Source: Drosophila miranda
Lineage: Eukaryota; Arthropoda; Insecta; Diptera; Drosophilidae
Assembly (NCBI RefSeq): GCF_003369915.1
Contig: NW_022881614.1
Coordinates: forward strand, 17,772,336 to 17,836,335
DNA: 64,000 nt
Direction: 5' to 3'
In this document: positions 45,295 through 57,836 of the stretch, piece after piece
Layout of the letters: each line of letters starts with the position of its first letter
Numbering within the stretch: position 1 is the first letter of the stretch
The notes under the pieces: generated by a model
The model's database searches: none
The model's input: the letters and a program-made list of their open reading frames with translations, nothing else
Told to the model about the DNA's origin: nothing
Translations under genes and position numbers: made by a program

Positions 45295-45615
45295 CTAGGA
45301 CTTGAGCAGAGTGGGGATGTCTACTTTGCGCAGAGCGTCTCTTGCTTTGAAGAGCATAGTATTGTGCGGCTGGCCAGTGAGGCCGGCCAAGTGATGCATA
45401 TACCTGTCAATGTTGCCAACGCTCGGACCGGACGGTTCCAGCGGAGGCAATGGGACACCATTGAGGGCTGCAACCAGCTTCTGGCGCAGACCCTTCACGT
45501 ACGCCTCCAGTCGCACATTCTCCTTCTTCAGTTCGGCCACCTCGCCCATCACCTTGGCATAGCCAACCTTGGTGTTGTCCACGTGCTGCTCCAGCACCGC
45601 ATTTCAATGTACCAC
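45295..45615 (-). pseudogene. Gene B, copy U8 (early stop)
   Basis: A T to G change on the minus strand turns the TTA of VHLNA into TGA (ATTTCAATG on the plus strand at about 45601). The rest of the exon is open; Glu to Lys in ELKKEN. U12 is the same. Confidence 0.65.
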
Positions 45616-46195
45616 CTTAAATGTACGCTATAATTTAGAATTTAACCTTTTTGAAACAACCACAACACAACTATCAAACAAAACTATTTTCTATTTAAGT
45701 TTTAATTTATTTTTGATTAGCTTTTTTTTGCTGTTCCTAAGAAACAAATCCAAAAACAAAACACATTAAGAAGAAAAAGGCTTAAGTTCATTAACGAAGA
45801 AGTAAAACGACGAGACGACCATTTTGTTCAATAATAAAAGAAGAAACAACAAGTTTTATTTGCTGCAAGAAGACTGTACACATAGATGAATAAATATATC
45901 ATTTTTATTACTTTCGATTTTATTATTATTTTTCTAACACACATACTGCTCCCCTTCGAAGAATATTTTCTATTATTTAGGAAGGCATTATTTTCAAAAG
46001 AATTTTTGTGTTGAGCTAAGCAAGACTCACACTTTTTATAGTCAATTCCCCAGCATGAAAACCCAATAGGCAGCCTACTTAATCGTTACAATACATAGTA
46101 AGCCTGACCAAAAAAGTCAGTGGACGGCTGCCTCGCCCCAACAGATTTTATTTCTCCCGTAAAATACGAGTAAGGTGAAACCTACAAATTAAATC

Positions 46196-46604
46196 ATGAT
46201 TTACGGCATGGTGGTGACACTCTCGACGGCAATCTATACTACGGTGGCCACCCTTTGGCAGGTTCAACGTGAGTGTAGAAAGTGGAAAGATGATTTGGTT
46301 CGAGCGTATGAGCTGTATGACTGTCTGATCTGATCCCACAGAGACCCTAATCAATTGGATGATGTCGTTTAGTCTTTTCATTTTGGGTCTGTTCTGCAAG
46401 CCGTATTTGATAGTTCCCCTGTTGGCAGCTGGGTTCTTCATGGTGCGCCGGATCTTGCTGCGGCGGGCAAAGCGGACCCAAGCCTGGAAATCGCCGGGTA
46501 ACAACGAGTCTGGGTCGTCCAGGCATTACTCCATTAAAACCCCACCATCACGCGACACGGAGAGCTCCCTGCCCAATAGCGTCGGTGACACATCCCAGAA
46601 GTAG
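46196..46604 (+). CDS. Gene A, copy U9 (open)
   Basis: Exon 1 46196-46268, intron 46269-46341, exon 2 46342-46604. One conservative change (Leu6 to Val). Identical in predicted protein to U13. Confidence 0.6.
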
Positions 46605-46780
46605 TCGAGCAACGGATAATCACACGATTCACACGGGTTTATAAAACATATAACATAAGTCTGAAATACTACATACACATTCCATGAGAACACTCATACA
46701 TGTGCACGGGTGTGGATGGATCCTAAGACTAAAGCAATTAAAAAATACTGCACTGTACCATCGTTTCATCCAAAAGAATA

Positions 46781-47101
46781 CTAGGACTTGAGCAGAGTGT
46801 GGATGTCTACTTTGCGCAGAGCGTCTCTTGCTTTGAGGAGCATAGTATTGTGCGGCTGGCCAGTGAGGCCGGCCAAGTGATGCATATACCTGTCAATGTT
46901 GCCAACGCTCGGACCGGACGGTTCCAGCGGAGGCTATGGGACACCATTGAGGGCTGCAACCAGCTTCTGGCGCAGACCCTTCACGTACGCCTCCAGTCGC
47001 ACATTCTCCTCCTTCAGTTCGGCCACCTCGCCCATCACCTTGGCATAGCCAACCTTGGTGTTGTCCACGTGCTGCTCCAGCACCGCATTTAAATGTACCA
47101 C
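46781..47101 (-). pseudogene. Gene B, copy U9 (nonsense in mid exon)
   Basis: CCATTG reads CCATAG on the minus strand (GAGGCTATGGG at about 46929), which stops the frame just after the coiled coil; near the C-terminus Pro becomes His (GTGTGGATG). U11, U13 and U14 carry both changes. Confidence 0.7.
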
Positions 47102-47681
47102 CTTAAATGTACGCTATTATTTAGAATTTAACCTTTTTGAAACAACCACAGCACAACTATCAAACAAAACTATTTTCTATTTAAGTTTTAATTTATTTTT
47201 GATTAGCTTTTTTTTGCTGTTCCTAAGAAACAAATCCAAAAACAAAACTCATTAAGAAGAAAAAGGCTTAAGTTCATTAACGAAGAAGTAAAACGACGAG
47301 ACGACCATTTTGTTCAATAATAAAAGAAGAAACAACAAGTTTTATTTGCTGCAAGAAGACTGTACACATAGATGAATAAATATATCATTTTTATTACTTT
47401 CGATTTTATTATTATTTTTCTAACACACATACTGCTCCCCTTCGAAGAATATTTTCTATTATTTTGGAAGGCCTTATTTTCAAAAGAATTTTTGTGTTGA
47501 GCTAAGCAAGACTCACACTTTTTATAGTCAATTCCCCAGCATGAAAACCCAATAGGCAGCCTACTTAATCGTTACAATACATAGTAAGCCTGACCAAAAA
47601 AGTCAGTGGACGGCTGCCTCGCCCCAACAGATTTTATTTCTCCCGTAAAATACGAGTAAGGTGAAACCTACAAATTAAATC

Positions 47682-48090
47682 ATGATTTACGGCATGCTGG
47701 TGACACTCTCGACGGCAATCTATACTACGGTGGCCACCCTTTGGCAGGTTCAACGTGAGTGTAGAAAGTGGAAAGATGATTTGGTTCGAGCGTATGAGCT
47801 GTATGACTGTCTGATCTGATCCCACAAAGACCCTAATCAATTGGATGATGTCGTTTAGTCTTTTCATTTTGGGTCTGTTCTGCAAGCCGTATTTGATAGT
47901 TCCCCTGTTGGCAGCTGGGTTCTTCATGGTGCGCCGGATCTTGCTGCGGCGGGCAAAGCGGACCCAAGCCTGGAAATCGCCGGGTAACAACGAGTCTGGG
48001 TCGTCCAGGCATTACTGCATTAAAACCCCACCATCACGCGACACGGAGAGCTCCCTGCCCAATAGCGTCTGTGACACATCCCAGAAGTAG
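47682..48090 (+). pseudogene. Gene A, copy U10 (splice acceptor lost)
   Basis: The acceptor CCCACAG is CCCACAA (47827). The next AG is two bases on (CAAAG) and would shift the frame. Coding exons are otherwise open, with Ser to Cys and Gly to Cys changes in the tail. U14 is the same. Confidence 0.7.
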
Positions 48091-48266
48091 TCGAGCAACG
48101 GATAATCACACGATTCACACGGGTTTATAAAATATATAACATACGTCTGAAATACTACATACACATTCCATGAAAACACTCATACATGTGCACGGGTGTG
48201 GATGGATCCTAAGACTAAAGCAATTAAAAAATACTGCACTGTACCATCGTTTCATCCAAAAGAATA

Positions 48267-48587
48267 CTAAGACTTGAGCAGAGTGGGGATGTCTACTTTG
48301 CGCAGAGCTTCTCTTGCTTTGAGGAGCATAGTATTGTGCGGCTGGCCAGTGAGGCCGGCCAAGTGATGCATATACCTGTCAATGTTGCCAACGCTCGGAC
48401 CGGACGGTTCCAGCGGAGGCAATGGGACACCATTGAGGGCTGCAACCAGCTTCTGGCGCAGACCCTTCACGTACGCCTCCAGTCGCACATTCTCCTCCTT
48501 CAGTTCGGCCACCTCGCCCATCACCTTGGCATAGCCAACCTTGGCGTTGTCCACGTGCTGCTCCAGCACCGCATTTAAATGTACCAC
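48267..48587 (-). CDS. Gene B, copy U10 (open)
   Basis: Open exon with Thr to Ala in DNAKVG and a change in KAREAL. A DINE-1 follows at 48701, between this exon and the next unit leader. Confidence 0.45.
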   Translation of the reverse strand: MVHLNAVLEQHVDNAKVGYAKVMGEVAELKEENVRLEAYVKGLRQKLVAALNGVPLPPLEPSGPSVGNIDRYMHHLAGLTGQPHNTMLLKAREALRKVDIPTLLKS

Positions 48588-48700
48588 CTTAAATGTACGC
48601 TATAATTTAGAATTTAACCTTTTTGAAACAACCACAACAACACAACTATCAAACAAAACTATTTTCTATTTAAGTTTTAATTTATTTTTGATTAACTTTT

Positions 48701-49810
48701 TATACCCGATACTCAAAATGAGTATTGGGGTATATTAGATTTGTGGTAAAAGTGGATGTGTGTAACGTCCAGAAGGAATCGTTTCCGACCCCATAAAGTA
48801 TATATATTCTTGATCAGCATCAATAGCCGAGTCGATTGAGCCATGTCTGTCTGTCCGTCTGTCCGTCCGTCCGTCTGTCCGTCTGTCCGTCCCCTTCAGC
48901 GCCTAGTGCTCAAAGACTATAAGAGCGAGAGCAACGATGTTTTGGATCCAGACTTCTGTGATATGTCACTGCTACAAGAATATTTCAAAACTTTGCCCCG
49001 CCCACTTCCGCCCTCACAAAGGGCGAAAATCTGTGGCATCCACAATTTCGACGATACAAGAAAACTAAAAACGCAGAATCGTAGAAGATGACTATATCTT
49101 CTAGAGTGCAAAATCTGAACCAGATCGTATTATTATTAAAGCCAGAATCAAGAAAACAATTTCATTTTTTCTCGCCCTGTCTCTCTCTAACACAGACGTA
49201 GCATAGGCGGCTTTGCTTAGAGTAAAACATTAGCGCCTAGATCTCAGAGACTATAAAAGCTAGAGCAAAATTTGGTATCCACACTCTTAATATATCGGAC
49301 CGAGACGAGTTTGTTTCAAAATTTCGCCACACCCCCTTCCGCCCCCGCAAAGGATGAAAATCTGGGGATATTCACAAATCTCAGAGACTATTAAGGCTAG
49401 AATAACCAAATTTGGTATCCGCACTCCTGTTAGATCTCACTATAAAACGTAAATCTCAAAATTTCGCCCCACCCCCTTCCGCCCCCACAAAGGACGAAAA
49501 TCTGTTGCATCCACAATATTGAGGATACGAGAAAACTAAAAAAGCAGAATCATAGATAATGATCATATATATCAGATTGCTGAATCTGGATCAGATCAGA
49601 TCATTTTTGTAGCCAAAAGCTGAAATCAATTTTCAGTGGCTACGCAGCGCCCGACGTCACGCTCAGACTGATTTTCTGTCTCTCTCGCACGCACTCTTTG
49701 TCGTGTCGTTTAAAATTAGCGGCGTCTGCCGGAGGAGAGCCATACTGACTTAGTATCGGGTATAACTGTAGAGTTGCTGTGTCCGCAGCAACTCACAACG
49801 TTCCCCCTCG
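48701..49810 (+). mobile_element. DINE-1-type Helentron, full length
   Basis: Same insertion point and orientation as 34198-35303 (after AACTTTT, ending CCCCCTCG before TTTTTGCTGTTCC), with sequence differences in the internal monomers and the GTCY tract (48844-48890). Confidence 0.9.
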
Positions 49811-50019
49811 TTTTTGCTGTTCCTAAGAAACAAATCTAAAAAACAAAACACATTAAGAAGAAAAAGGCTGAAGTTCATTATCGAAGAAGTAAAACGACGA
49901 TTCGACCATTTTGTTCAATAATAAAAGAAGAAACAACAAGTTTTATTTGCTGCAAGAAGACTACACATAGATGAATACATATATCATTTTTATTACTTTC
50001 GATTTTATTATTATTTTTC

Positions 50020-50131
50020 GCCGGGTAACAACGAGTCTGGGTCGTCCAGGCATTACTCCATTAAAACCCCACCATCACGCGACACGGAGAGCTCCCTGCC
50101 CAATAACGTCGGTGACACATCCCAGAAGTAG
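50020..50131 (+). pseudogene. Gene A fragment, copy U11
   Basis: Only the tail codons from CGCCGGGTAAC to the TAG remain. A deletion joins the A/T-rich leader (TTATTTTT at 50018) directly to exon 2, removing exon 1, the intron and both hydrophobic segments. Confidence 0.8.
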
Positions 50132-50307
50132 TCGAGCAACGGATAATCACACGATTCACACGGGTTTATAAAACATATAACATACGTCTGAAATACTACA
50201 TACACATTCCATGAGAACACTCATACATGTGCACGGGTGTGGATGGATCCTAAGACTAAAGCAATTAAAAAATACTGCACTGTACCATCGTTTCATCCAA
50301 AAGAATA

Positions 50308-50628
50308 CTAGGACTTGAGCAGAGTGTGGATGTCTACTTTGCGCAGAGCGTCTCTTGCTTTGAGGAGCATAGTATTGTGCGGCTGGCCAGTGAGGCCGGC
50401 CAAGTGATGCATATACCTGTCAATGTTGCCAACGCTCGGACCGGACGGTTCCAGCGGAGGCTATGGGACACCATTGAGGGCTGCAGCCAGCTTCTGGCGC
50501 AGACCCTTCACGTACGCCTCCAGTCGCACATTCTCCTCCTTCAGTTCGGCCACCTCGCCCATCACCTTGGCATAGCCAACCTTGGTGTTGTCCACGTGCT
50601 GCTCCAGCACCTCATTTAAATGTACCAC
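50308..50628 (-). pseudogene. Gene B, copy U11 (nonsense)
   Basis: Carries the U9-type stop and Pro to His change, plus private changes (Ala to Glu in HLNEV, CTGCAGCCAG) shared only with U14 (Ala to Glu also appears in U16). Confidence 0.7.
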
Positions 50629-51211
50629 CTTAAATGTTCGCTATAACTTAGAATTTAACCTTTTTGAAACAACTACAACAACACAACTATCCAACAAAAC
50701 TATTTTCTATTTAAGTTTTAATGTATTTTTGATTAACTTTTTTTTGCTGTTCCTAAGAAACAAATCCAAAAAACAAAACACATTAAGAACAAAAAGGCTT
50801 AAGTTCATTAAAGAAGAAGTAAAACGACGAGACGACCATTTTGTTCAATAATAAAAGAAGAAACAACAAGTTTTATTTGCTGCAAGAAGACTGTCACATA
50901 GATGAATACATATATCATTTTTATTACTTTCGATTTTATTATTATTTTTCTAACACACATACTGCTCCCCTTCGAAGAATATTTTCTATTATTTAGGAAG
51001 GCCTTATTTTCAAAAGAATTTTTGTGTTGAGCTAAGCAAGACTCACACTTTTTATAGTCAATTCCCCAGCATGAAAATCCAATAGGCAGCCTACTTAATC
51101 GTTACAATACATAGTAAGCCTGACCAAAAAAGTCAGTGGACGGCTGCCTCGCCCCAACAGATTTTATTTCTCCCGTAAAATACGAGTAAGGCGAAACCTA
51201 CAAATTAAATC

Positions 51212-51619
51212 ATGATTTACGGCATGCTGGTGACACTCTCGACGGCAATCTAGACTACGGTGGCCACCCTTTGGCAGGTTCAACGTGAGTGTAGAAAGTG
51301 GAAAGATGATTTGGTTCGAGCGTATGAGCTGTATGACTGTCTGATCTGATCCCACAGAGACCCTAATCAATTAGATGATGTCGTTTAGTCTTTTCATTTT
51401 GGGTCTGTTCTGCAAGCCGTATTTGATAGTTCCCCTGTTGGCAGCTGGGTTCTTCATGGTGCGCCGGATCTTGCTGCGGCGGGCAAAGCGGACCCAAGCC
51501 TGGAAATCGCCGGGTAACAACGAGTCTGGGTCGTCCAGGCATTACTCCATTAAAACCACAAATCACGTGACACGGAGAGCTCCCTGCCCAATAGCGTCGG
51601 TGACACATCCCAGAAGTAG
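51212..51619 (+). pseudogene. Gene A, copy U12
   Basis: Same three lesions as U8: stop at codon 14, stop early in exon 2, and a 1-bp loss in the tail. Offset from U8 is 6,501 bp. Confidence 0.8.
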
Positions 51620-51795
51620 TCGAGCAACGGATAATCACACGATTCACACGGGTTTATAAAACATATAACATACGTCTGAAATACTACATACACATTCCAT
51701 GAGAACACTCATACATGTGCACGGGTGTGGATGGATCCTAAGACTAAAGCAATTAAAAAATACTGCACTGTACCATCGTTTCATCCAAAAGAATA

Positions 51796-52116
51796 CTAGG
51801 ACTTGAGCAGAGTGGGGATGTCTACTTTGCGCAGAGCGTCTCTTGCTTTGAAGAGCATAGTATTGTGCGGCTGGCCAGTGAGGCCGGCCAAGTGATGCAT
51901 ATACCTGTCAATGTTGCCAACGCTCGGACCGGACGGTTCCAGCGGAGGCAATGGGACACCATTGAGGGCTGCAACCAGCTTCTGGCGCAGACCCTTCACG
52001 TACGCCTCCAGTCGCACATTCTCCTTCTTCAGTTCGGCCACCTCGCCCATCACCTTGGCATAGCCAACCTTGGTGTTGTCCACGTGCTGCTCCAGCACCG
52101 CATTTCAATGTACCAC
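51796..52116 (-). pseudogene. Gene B, copy U12 (early stop)
   Basis: TGA in the VHLNA codons as in U8; the rest is open. Confidence 0.65.
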
Positions 52117-52696
52117 CTTAAATGTACGCTATAATTTAGAATTTAACCTTTTTGAAACAACCACAACACAACTATCAAACAAAACTATTTTCTATTTAAG
52201 TTTTAATTTATTTTTGATTAGCTTTTTTTTGCTGTTCCTAAGAAACAAATCCAAAAACAAAACACATTAAGAAGAAAAAGGCTTAAGTTCATTAACGAAG
52301 AAGTAAAACGACGAGACGACCATTTTGTTCAATAATAAAAGAAGAAACAACAAGTTTTATTTGCTGCAAGAAGACTGTACACATAGATGAATAAATATAT
52401 CATTTTTATTACTTTCGATTTTATTATTATTTTTCTAACACACATACTGCTCCCCTTCGAAGAATATTTTCTATTATTTAGGAAGGCATTATTTTCAAAA
52501 GAATTTTTGTGTTGAGCTAAGCAAGACTCACACTTTTTATAGTCAATTCCCCAGCATGAAAACCCAATAGGCAGCCTACTTAATCGTTACAATACATAGT
52601 AAGCCTGACCAAAAAAGTCAGTGGACGGCTGCCTCGCCCCAACAGATTTTATTTCTCCCGTAAAATACGAGTAAGGTGAAACCTACAAATTAAATC

Positions 52697-53105
52697 ATGA
52701 TTTACGGCATGGTGGTGACACTCTCGACGGCAATCTATACTACGGTGGCCACCCTTTGGCAGGTTCAACGTGAGTGTAGAAAGTGGAAAGATGATTTGGT
52801 TCGAGCGTATGAGCTGTATGACTGTCTGATCTGATCCCACAGAGACCCTAATCAATTGGATGATGTCGTTTAGTCTTTTCATTTTGGGTCTGTTCTGCAA
52901 GCCGTATTTGATAGTTCCCCTGTTGGCAGCTGGGTTCTTCATGGTGCGCCGGATCTTGCTGCGGCGGGCAAAGCGGACCCAAGCCTGGAAATCGCCGGGT
53001 AACAACGAGTCTGGGTCGTCCAGGCATTACTCCATTAAAACCCCACCATCACGCGACACGGAGAGCTCCCTGCCCAATAGCGTCGGTGACACATCCCAGA
53101 AGTAG
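52697..53105 (+). CDS. Gene A, copy U13 (open)
   Basis: Exon 1 52697-52769, intron 52770-52842, exon 2 52843-53105. Duplicate of U9, same predicted protein. Confidence 0.6.
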
Positions 53106-53281
53106 TCGAGCAACGGATAATCACACGATTCACACGGGTTTATAAAACATATAACATAAGTCTGAAATACTACATACACATTCCATGAGAACACTCATAC
53201 ATGTGCACGGGTGTGGATGGATCCTAAGACTAAAGCAATTAAAAAATACTGCACTGTACCATCGTTTCATCCAAAAGAATA

Positions 53282-53602
53282 CTAGGACTTGAGCAGAGTG
53301 TGGATGTCTACTTTGCGCAGAGCGTCTCTTGCTTTGAGGAGCATAGTATTGTGCGGCTGGCCAGTGAGGCCGGCCAAGTGATGCATATACCTGTCAATGT
53401 TGCCAACGCTCGGACCGGACGGTTCCAGCGGAGGCTATGGGACACCATTGAGGGCTGCAACCAGCTTCTGGCGCAGACCCTTCACGTACGCCTCCAGTCG
53501 CACATTCTCCTCCTTCAGTTCGGCCACCTCGCCCATCACCTTGGCATAGCCAACCTTGGTGTTGTCCACGTGCTGCTCCAGCACCGCATTTAAATGTACC
53601 AC
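53282..53602 (-). pseudogene. Gene B, copy U13 (nonsense)
   Basis: Same mid-exon stop and Pro to His change as U9, 6,501 bp away. Confidence 0.7.
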
Positions 53603-54182
53603 CTTAAATGTACGCTATTATTTAGAATTTAACCTTTTTGAAACAACCACAGCACAACTATCAAACAAAACTATTTTCTATTTAAGTTTTAATTTATTTT
53701 TGATTAGCTTTTTTTTGCTGTTCCTAAGAAACAAATCCAAAAACAAAACTCATTAAGAAGAAAAAGGCTTAAGTTCATTAACGAAGAAGTAAAACGACGA
53801 GACGACCATTTTGTTCAATAATAAAAGAAGAAACAACAAGTTTTATTTGCTGCAAGAAGACTGTACACATAGATGAATAAATATATCATTTTTATTACTT
53901 TCGATTTTATTATTATTTTTCTAACACACATACTGCTCCCCTTCGAAGAATATTTTCTATTATTTTGGAAGGCCTTATTTTCAAAAGAATTTTTGTGTTG
54001 AGCTAAGCAAGACTCACACTTTTTATAGTCAATTCCCCAGCATGAAAACCCAATAGGCAGCCTACTTAATCGTTACAATACATAGTAAGCCTGACCAAAA
54101 AAGTCAGTGGACGGCTGCCTCGCCCCAACAGATTTTATTTCTCCCGTAAAATACGAGTAAGGTGAAACCTACAAATTAAATC

Positions 54183-54591
54183 ATGATTTACGGCATGCTG
54201 GTGACACTCTCGACGGCAATCTATACTACGGTGGCCACCCTTTGGCAGGTTCAACGTGAGTGTAGAAAGTGGAAAGATGATTTGGTTCGAGCGTATGAGC
54301 TGTATGACTGTCTGATCTGATCCCACAAAGACCCTAATCAATTGGATGATGTCGTTTAGTCTTTTCATTTTGGGTCTGTTCTGCAAGCCGTATTTGATAG
54401 TTCCCCTGTTGGCAGCTGGGTTCTTCATGGTGCGCCGGATCTTGCTGCGGCGGGCAAAGCGGACCCAAGCCTGGAAATCGCCGGGTAACAACGAGTCTGG
54501 GTCGTCCAGGCATTACTGCATTAAAACCCCACCATCACGCGACACGGAGAGCTCCCTGCCCAATAGCGTCTGTGACACATCCCAGAAGTAG
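54183..54591 (+). pseudogene. Gene A, copy U14 (splice acceptor lost)
   Basis: Same acceptor loss (54328) and tail substitutions as U10. Confidence 0.7.
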
Positions 54592-54767
54592 TCGAGCAAC
54601 GGATAATCACACGATTCACACGGGTTTATAAAACATATAACATACGTCTGAAATACTACATACACATTCCATGAGAACACTCATACATGTGCACGGGTGT
54701 GGATGGATCCTAAGACTAAAGCAATTAAAAAATACTGCACTGTACCATCGTTTCATCCAAAAGAATA

Positions 54768-55088
54768 CTAGGACTTGAGCAGAGTGTGGATGTCTACTTT
54801 GCGCAGAGCGTCTCTTGCTTTGAGGAGCATAGTATTGTGCGGCTGGCCAGTGAGGCCGGCCAAGTGATGCATATACCTGTCAATGTTGCCAACGCTCGGA
54901 CCGGACGGTTCCAGCGGAGGCTATGGGACACCATTGAGGGCTGCAGCCAGCTTCTGGCGCAGACCCTTCACGTACGCCTCCAGTCGCACATTCTCCTCCT
55001 TCAGTTCGGCCACCTCGCCCATCACCTTGGCATAGCCAACCTTGGTGTTGTCCACGTGCTGCTCCAGCACCTCATTTAAATGTACCAC
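54768..55088 (-). pseudogene. Gene B, copy U14 (nonsense)
   Basis: Matches U11, not U10, in this half of the unit: mid-exon stop, Pro to His, Ala to Glu and CTGCAGCCAG. The unit is therefore a mosaic of two parents. Confidence 0.7.
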
Positions 55089-55671
55089 CTTAAATGTTCG
55101 CTATAACTTAGAATTTAACCTTTTTGAAACAACTACAACAACACAACTATCCAACAAAACTATTTTCTATTTAAGTTTTAATGTATTTTTGATTAACTTT
55201 TTTTTGCTGTTCCTAAGAAACAAATCCAAAAAACAAAACACATTAAGAACAAAAAGGCTTAAGTTCATTAAAGAAGAAGTAAAACGACGAGACGACCATT
55301 TTGTTCAATAATAAAAGAAGAAACAACAAGTTTTATTTGCTGCAAGAAGACTGTCACATAGATGAATACATATATCATTTTTATTACTTTCGATTTTATT
55401 ATTATTTTTCTAACACACATACTGCTCCCCTTCGAAGAATATTTTCTATTATTTAGGAAGGCCTTATTTTCAAAAGAATTTTTGTGTTGAGCTTAGCAAG
55501 ACTCACACTTTTTATAGTCAATTCCCCAGCATGAAAACCCAATAGGCAGCCTACTTAATCGTTACAATACATAGTAAGCCTGACCAAAAAAGTCAGTGGA
55601 CGGCTGCCTCGCCCCAACAGATTTTATTTCTCCCGTAAAATACGAGTAAGGCGAAACCTACAAATTAAATC

Positions 55672-56080
55672 ATGATTTACGGCATGCTGGTGACACTCTC
55701 GACGGCAATCTATACTACGGTGGCCACCCTTTGGCAGGTTCAACGTGAGTGTAGAAAGTGGAAAGATGATTTGGTTCGAGCGTATGAGCTGTATGACTGT
55801 CTGATCTGATCCCACAGAGACCCTAATCAATTGGATGATGTCGTTTAGTCTTTTCATTTTGGGTCTGTTCTGCAAGCCGTATTTGATAGTTCCCCTGTTG
55901 GCAGCTGGGTTCTTCATGGTGCGCCGGATCTTGCTGCGGCGGGCAAAGCGGACCCAAGCCTGGAAATCGCCGGGTAACAACGAGTCTGGGTCGTCCAGGC
56001 ATTACTCCATTAAAACCCCACCATCACGCGACACGGAGAGCTCCCTGCCCAATAGCGTCGGTGACACATCCCAGAAGTAG
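55672..56080 (+). CDS. Gene A, copy U15 (open)
   Basis: Exon 1 55672-55744, intron 55745-55817, exon 2 55818-56080. Encodes the commonest form of the 111-residue protein, the same as U4. Confidence 0.6.
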
Positions 56081-56256
56081 TCGAGCAACGGATAATCACA
56101 CGATTCACACGGGTTTATAAAACATATAACATACGTCTGAAATACTACATACACATTCCATGAGAACACTCATACATGTGCACGGGTGTGGATGGATCCT
56201 AAGACTAAAGCAATTAAAAAATACTGCACTGTACCATCGTTTCATTCAAAAGAATA

Positions 56257-56592
56257 CTAGGACTTGAGCAGAGTGGGGATGTCTACTTTGCGCAGAGCGT
56301 CTCTTGCTTTGAGGAGCATAGTATTGTGCGGCTGGCCAGTGAGGCCGGCCAAGTGATGCATATACCTGTCAATGTTGCCAACGCTCGGACCGGACGGTTT
56401 GCTGCAAGAAGACTACACATAGATGAATACATATATCATTTTTATTACAACCAGCTTCTGGCGCAGACCCTTCACGTACGCCTCCAGTCGCACATTCTCC
56501 TCCTTCAGTTCGGCCACCTCGCCCATCACCTTGGCATAGCCAACCTTGGTGTTGTCCAAGTGCTGCTCCAGCACCGCATTTAAATGTACCAC
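56257..56592 (-). pseudogene. Gene B, copy U15 (middle replaced by leader sequence)
   Basis: Between about 56400 and 56448, the normal segment is replaced by some 48 bp of unit-leader sequence (TGCTGCAAGAAGACTACACA and on). The GAAGACTACACATAG variant, which lacks GT, otherwise occurs only in U11 (49966). The exon is disrupted. Confidence 0.75.
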
Positions 56593-56740
56593 CTTAAATG
56601 TACGCTATTATTTAGAATTTAACCTTTTTGAAACACCCACAACAACACAACTATCCAACAAAACTATTTTCTATTTAAGTTTTAATTTATTTTTGATTAA
56701 CTTTTTTTTTGCTGTTCCTAAGAAACAAATCCAAAAAAAA

Positions 56741-57836
56741 CGAGGGGGAACGTTGTGAGTTGCTGCGGACACCGCAACTCTACGGTTATACCCGATACTA
56801 AGTCAGTATGGCTCTCCTCCGGCAGACGCCGCTAATATTAAACGACACGACAAAGAGTGCGTGCGAGAGAGACAGAAAATCAGTCTGAGCGTGACGTCGG
56901 GCGCTGCGTAGCCACTGAAAATTGATTTCTTCCTATTGGCTATAAAAATGATCTGATCTGATCCAGATTCAGCAATCTGATAGATATGGTCATTATCTAT
57001 GATTCTGCGTTTTTAGTTTTCTCGAATGTGCAATATTGTGGATGCAACAGATTTTCGTCCTTTGTGTGGGCGGAAGGGGGTGGTGCGAAGTTTTGAGATA
57101 CACATTTTATAGTAAGATCTAACAGGAGTGCGGATACCAAATTTCGTTACTCTAGCCTTAATTGTCTCTGAGATTTTTGATTATCCCCAGATTTTCGTCC
57201 TTTGCGGGGGCGGAAGGGGGTGTGGCGAAAGACTAAAACAAACTCGTCTCGGTCCGATATATTAGGAGTGTGGATACCAAATTTGGTTGCTCTAGCTTTT
57301 GTAGTCTCTGAGATCTAGGCGCTAATGTTTTACTCTAAGCAAAGCCGCCTATGCTACGTGTGTGTTAGAGAGAGACAGGGCGAGAAAAAATGAAATTGTT
57401 TTCTTGATGCTGGCTATAATAATAATACGATCCAATTCAGTCTTAAAGATATGGTCATTCTCTACAATTCTACGTTTTTGGTTTTCTCATATCTTTAAAA
57501 TTGTGGATGCCACAGATTTTCGTCCTTTGTGGGGGCGGAAGTGGGCGTGGCGCAGTTTTGAAATATTTTTGTAGCAGTGACATATCACAGAAGTCTGGAT
57601 CCAAAACATCGTTGCTCTAGCTCTTATAGTCTTTGAGCACTAGGCGCTGAAGGGGACGGACAGACGGACATACGGACGGACGGACAGACAGACAGGGCTC
57701 AATCGACTCGGCTATTGATGCTGATCAAGAATATATATACTTTATGGGGTCGGAAACGATTCCTTCTGGACGTTACACACATCCACTTTTACCACAAATC
57801 TAATATACCCCAATACTCATTTGAGTATCGGGTATA
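56741..57836 (-). mobile_element. DINE-1-type Helentron, full length
   Basis: Minus-strand copy from CGAGGGGGAACG to CGGGTATA, inserted in the A-run AATCCAAAAAAA of the unit tail. Its 3' hairpin and GTCY tract (57655-57695, reading GGACAGAC) are present. Confidence 0.9.
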
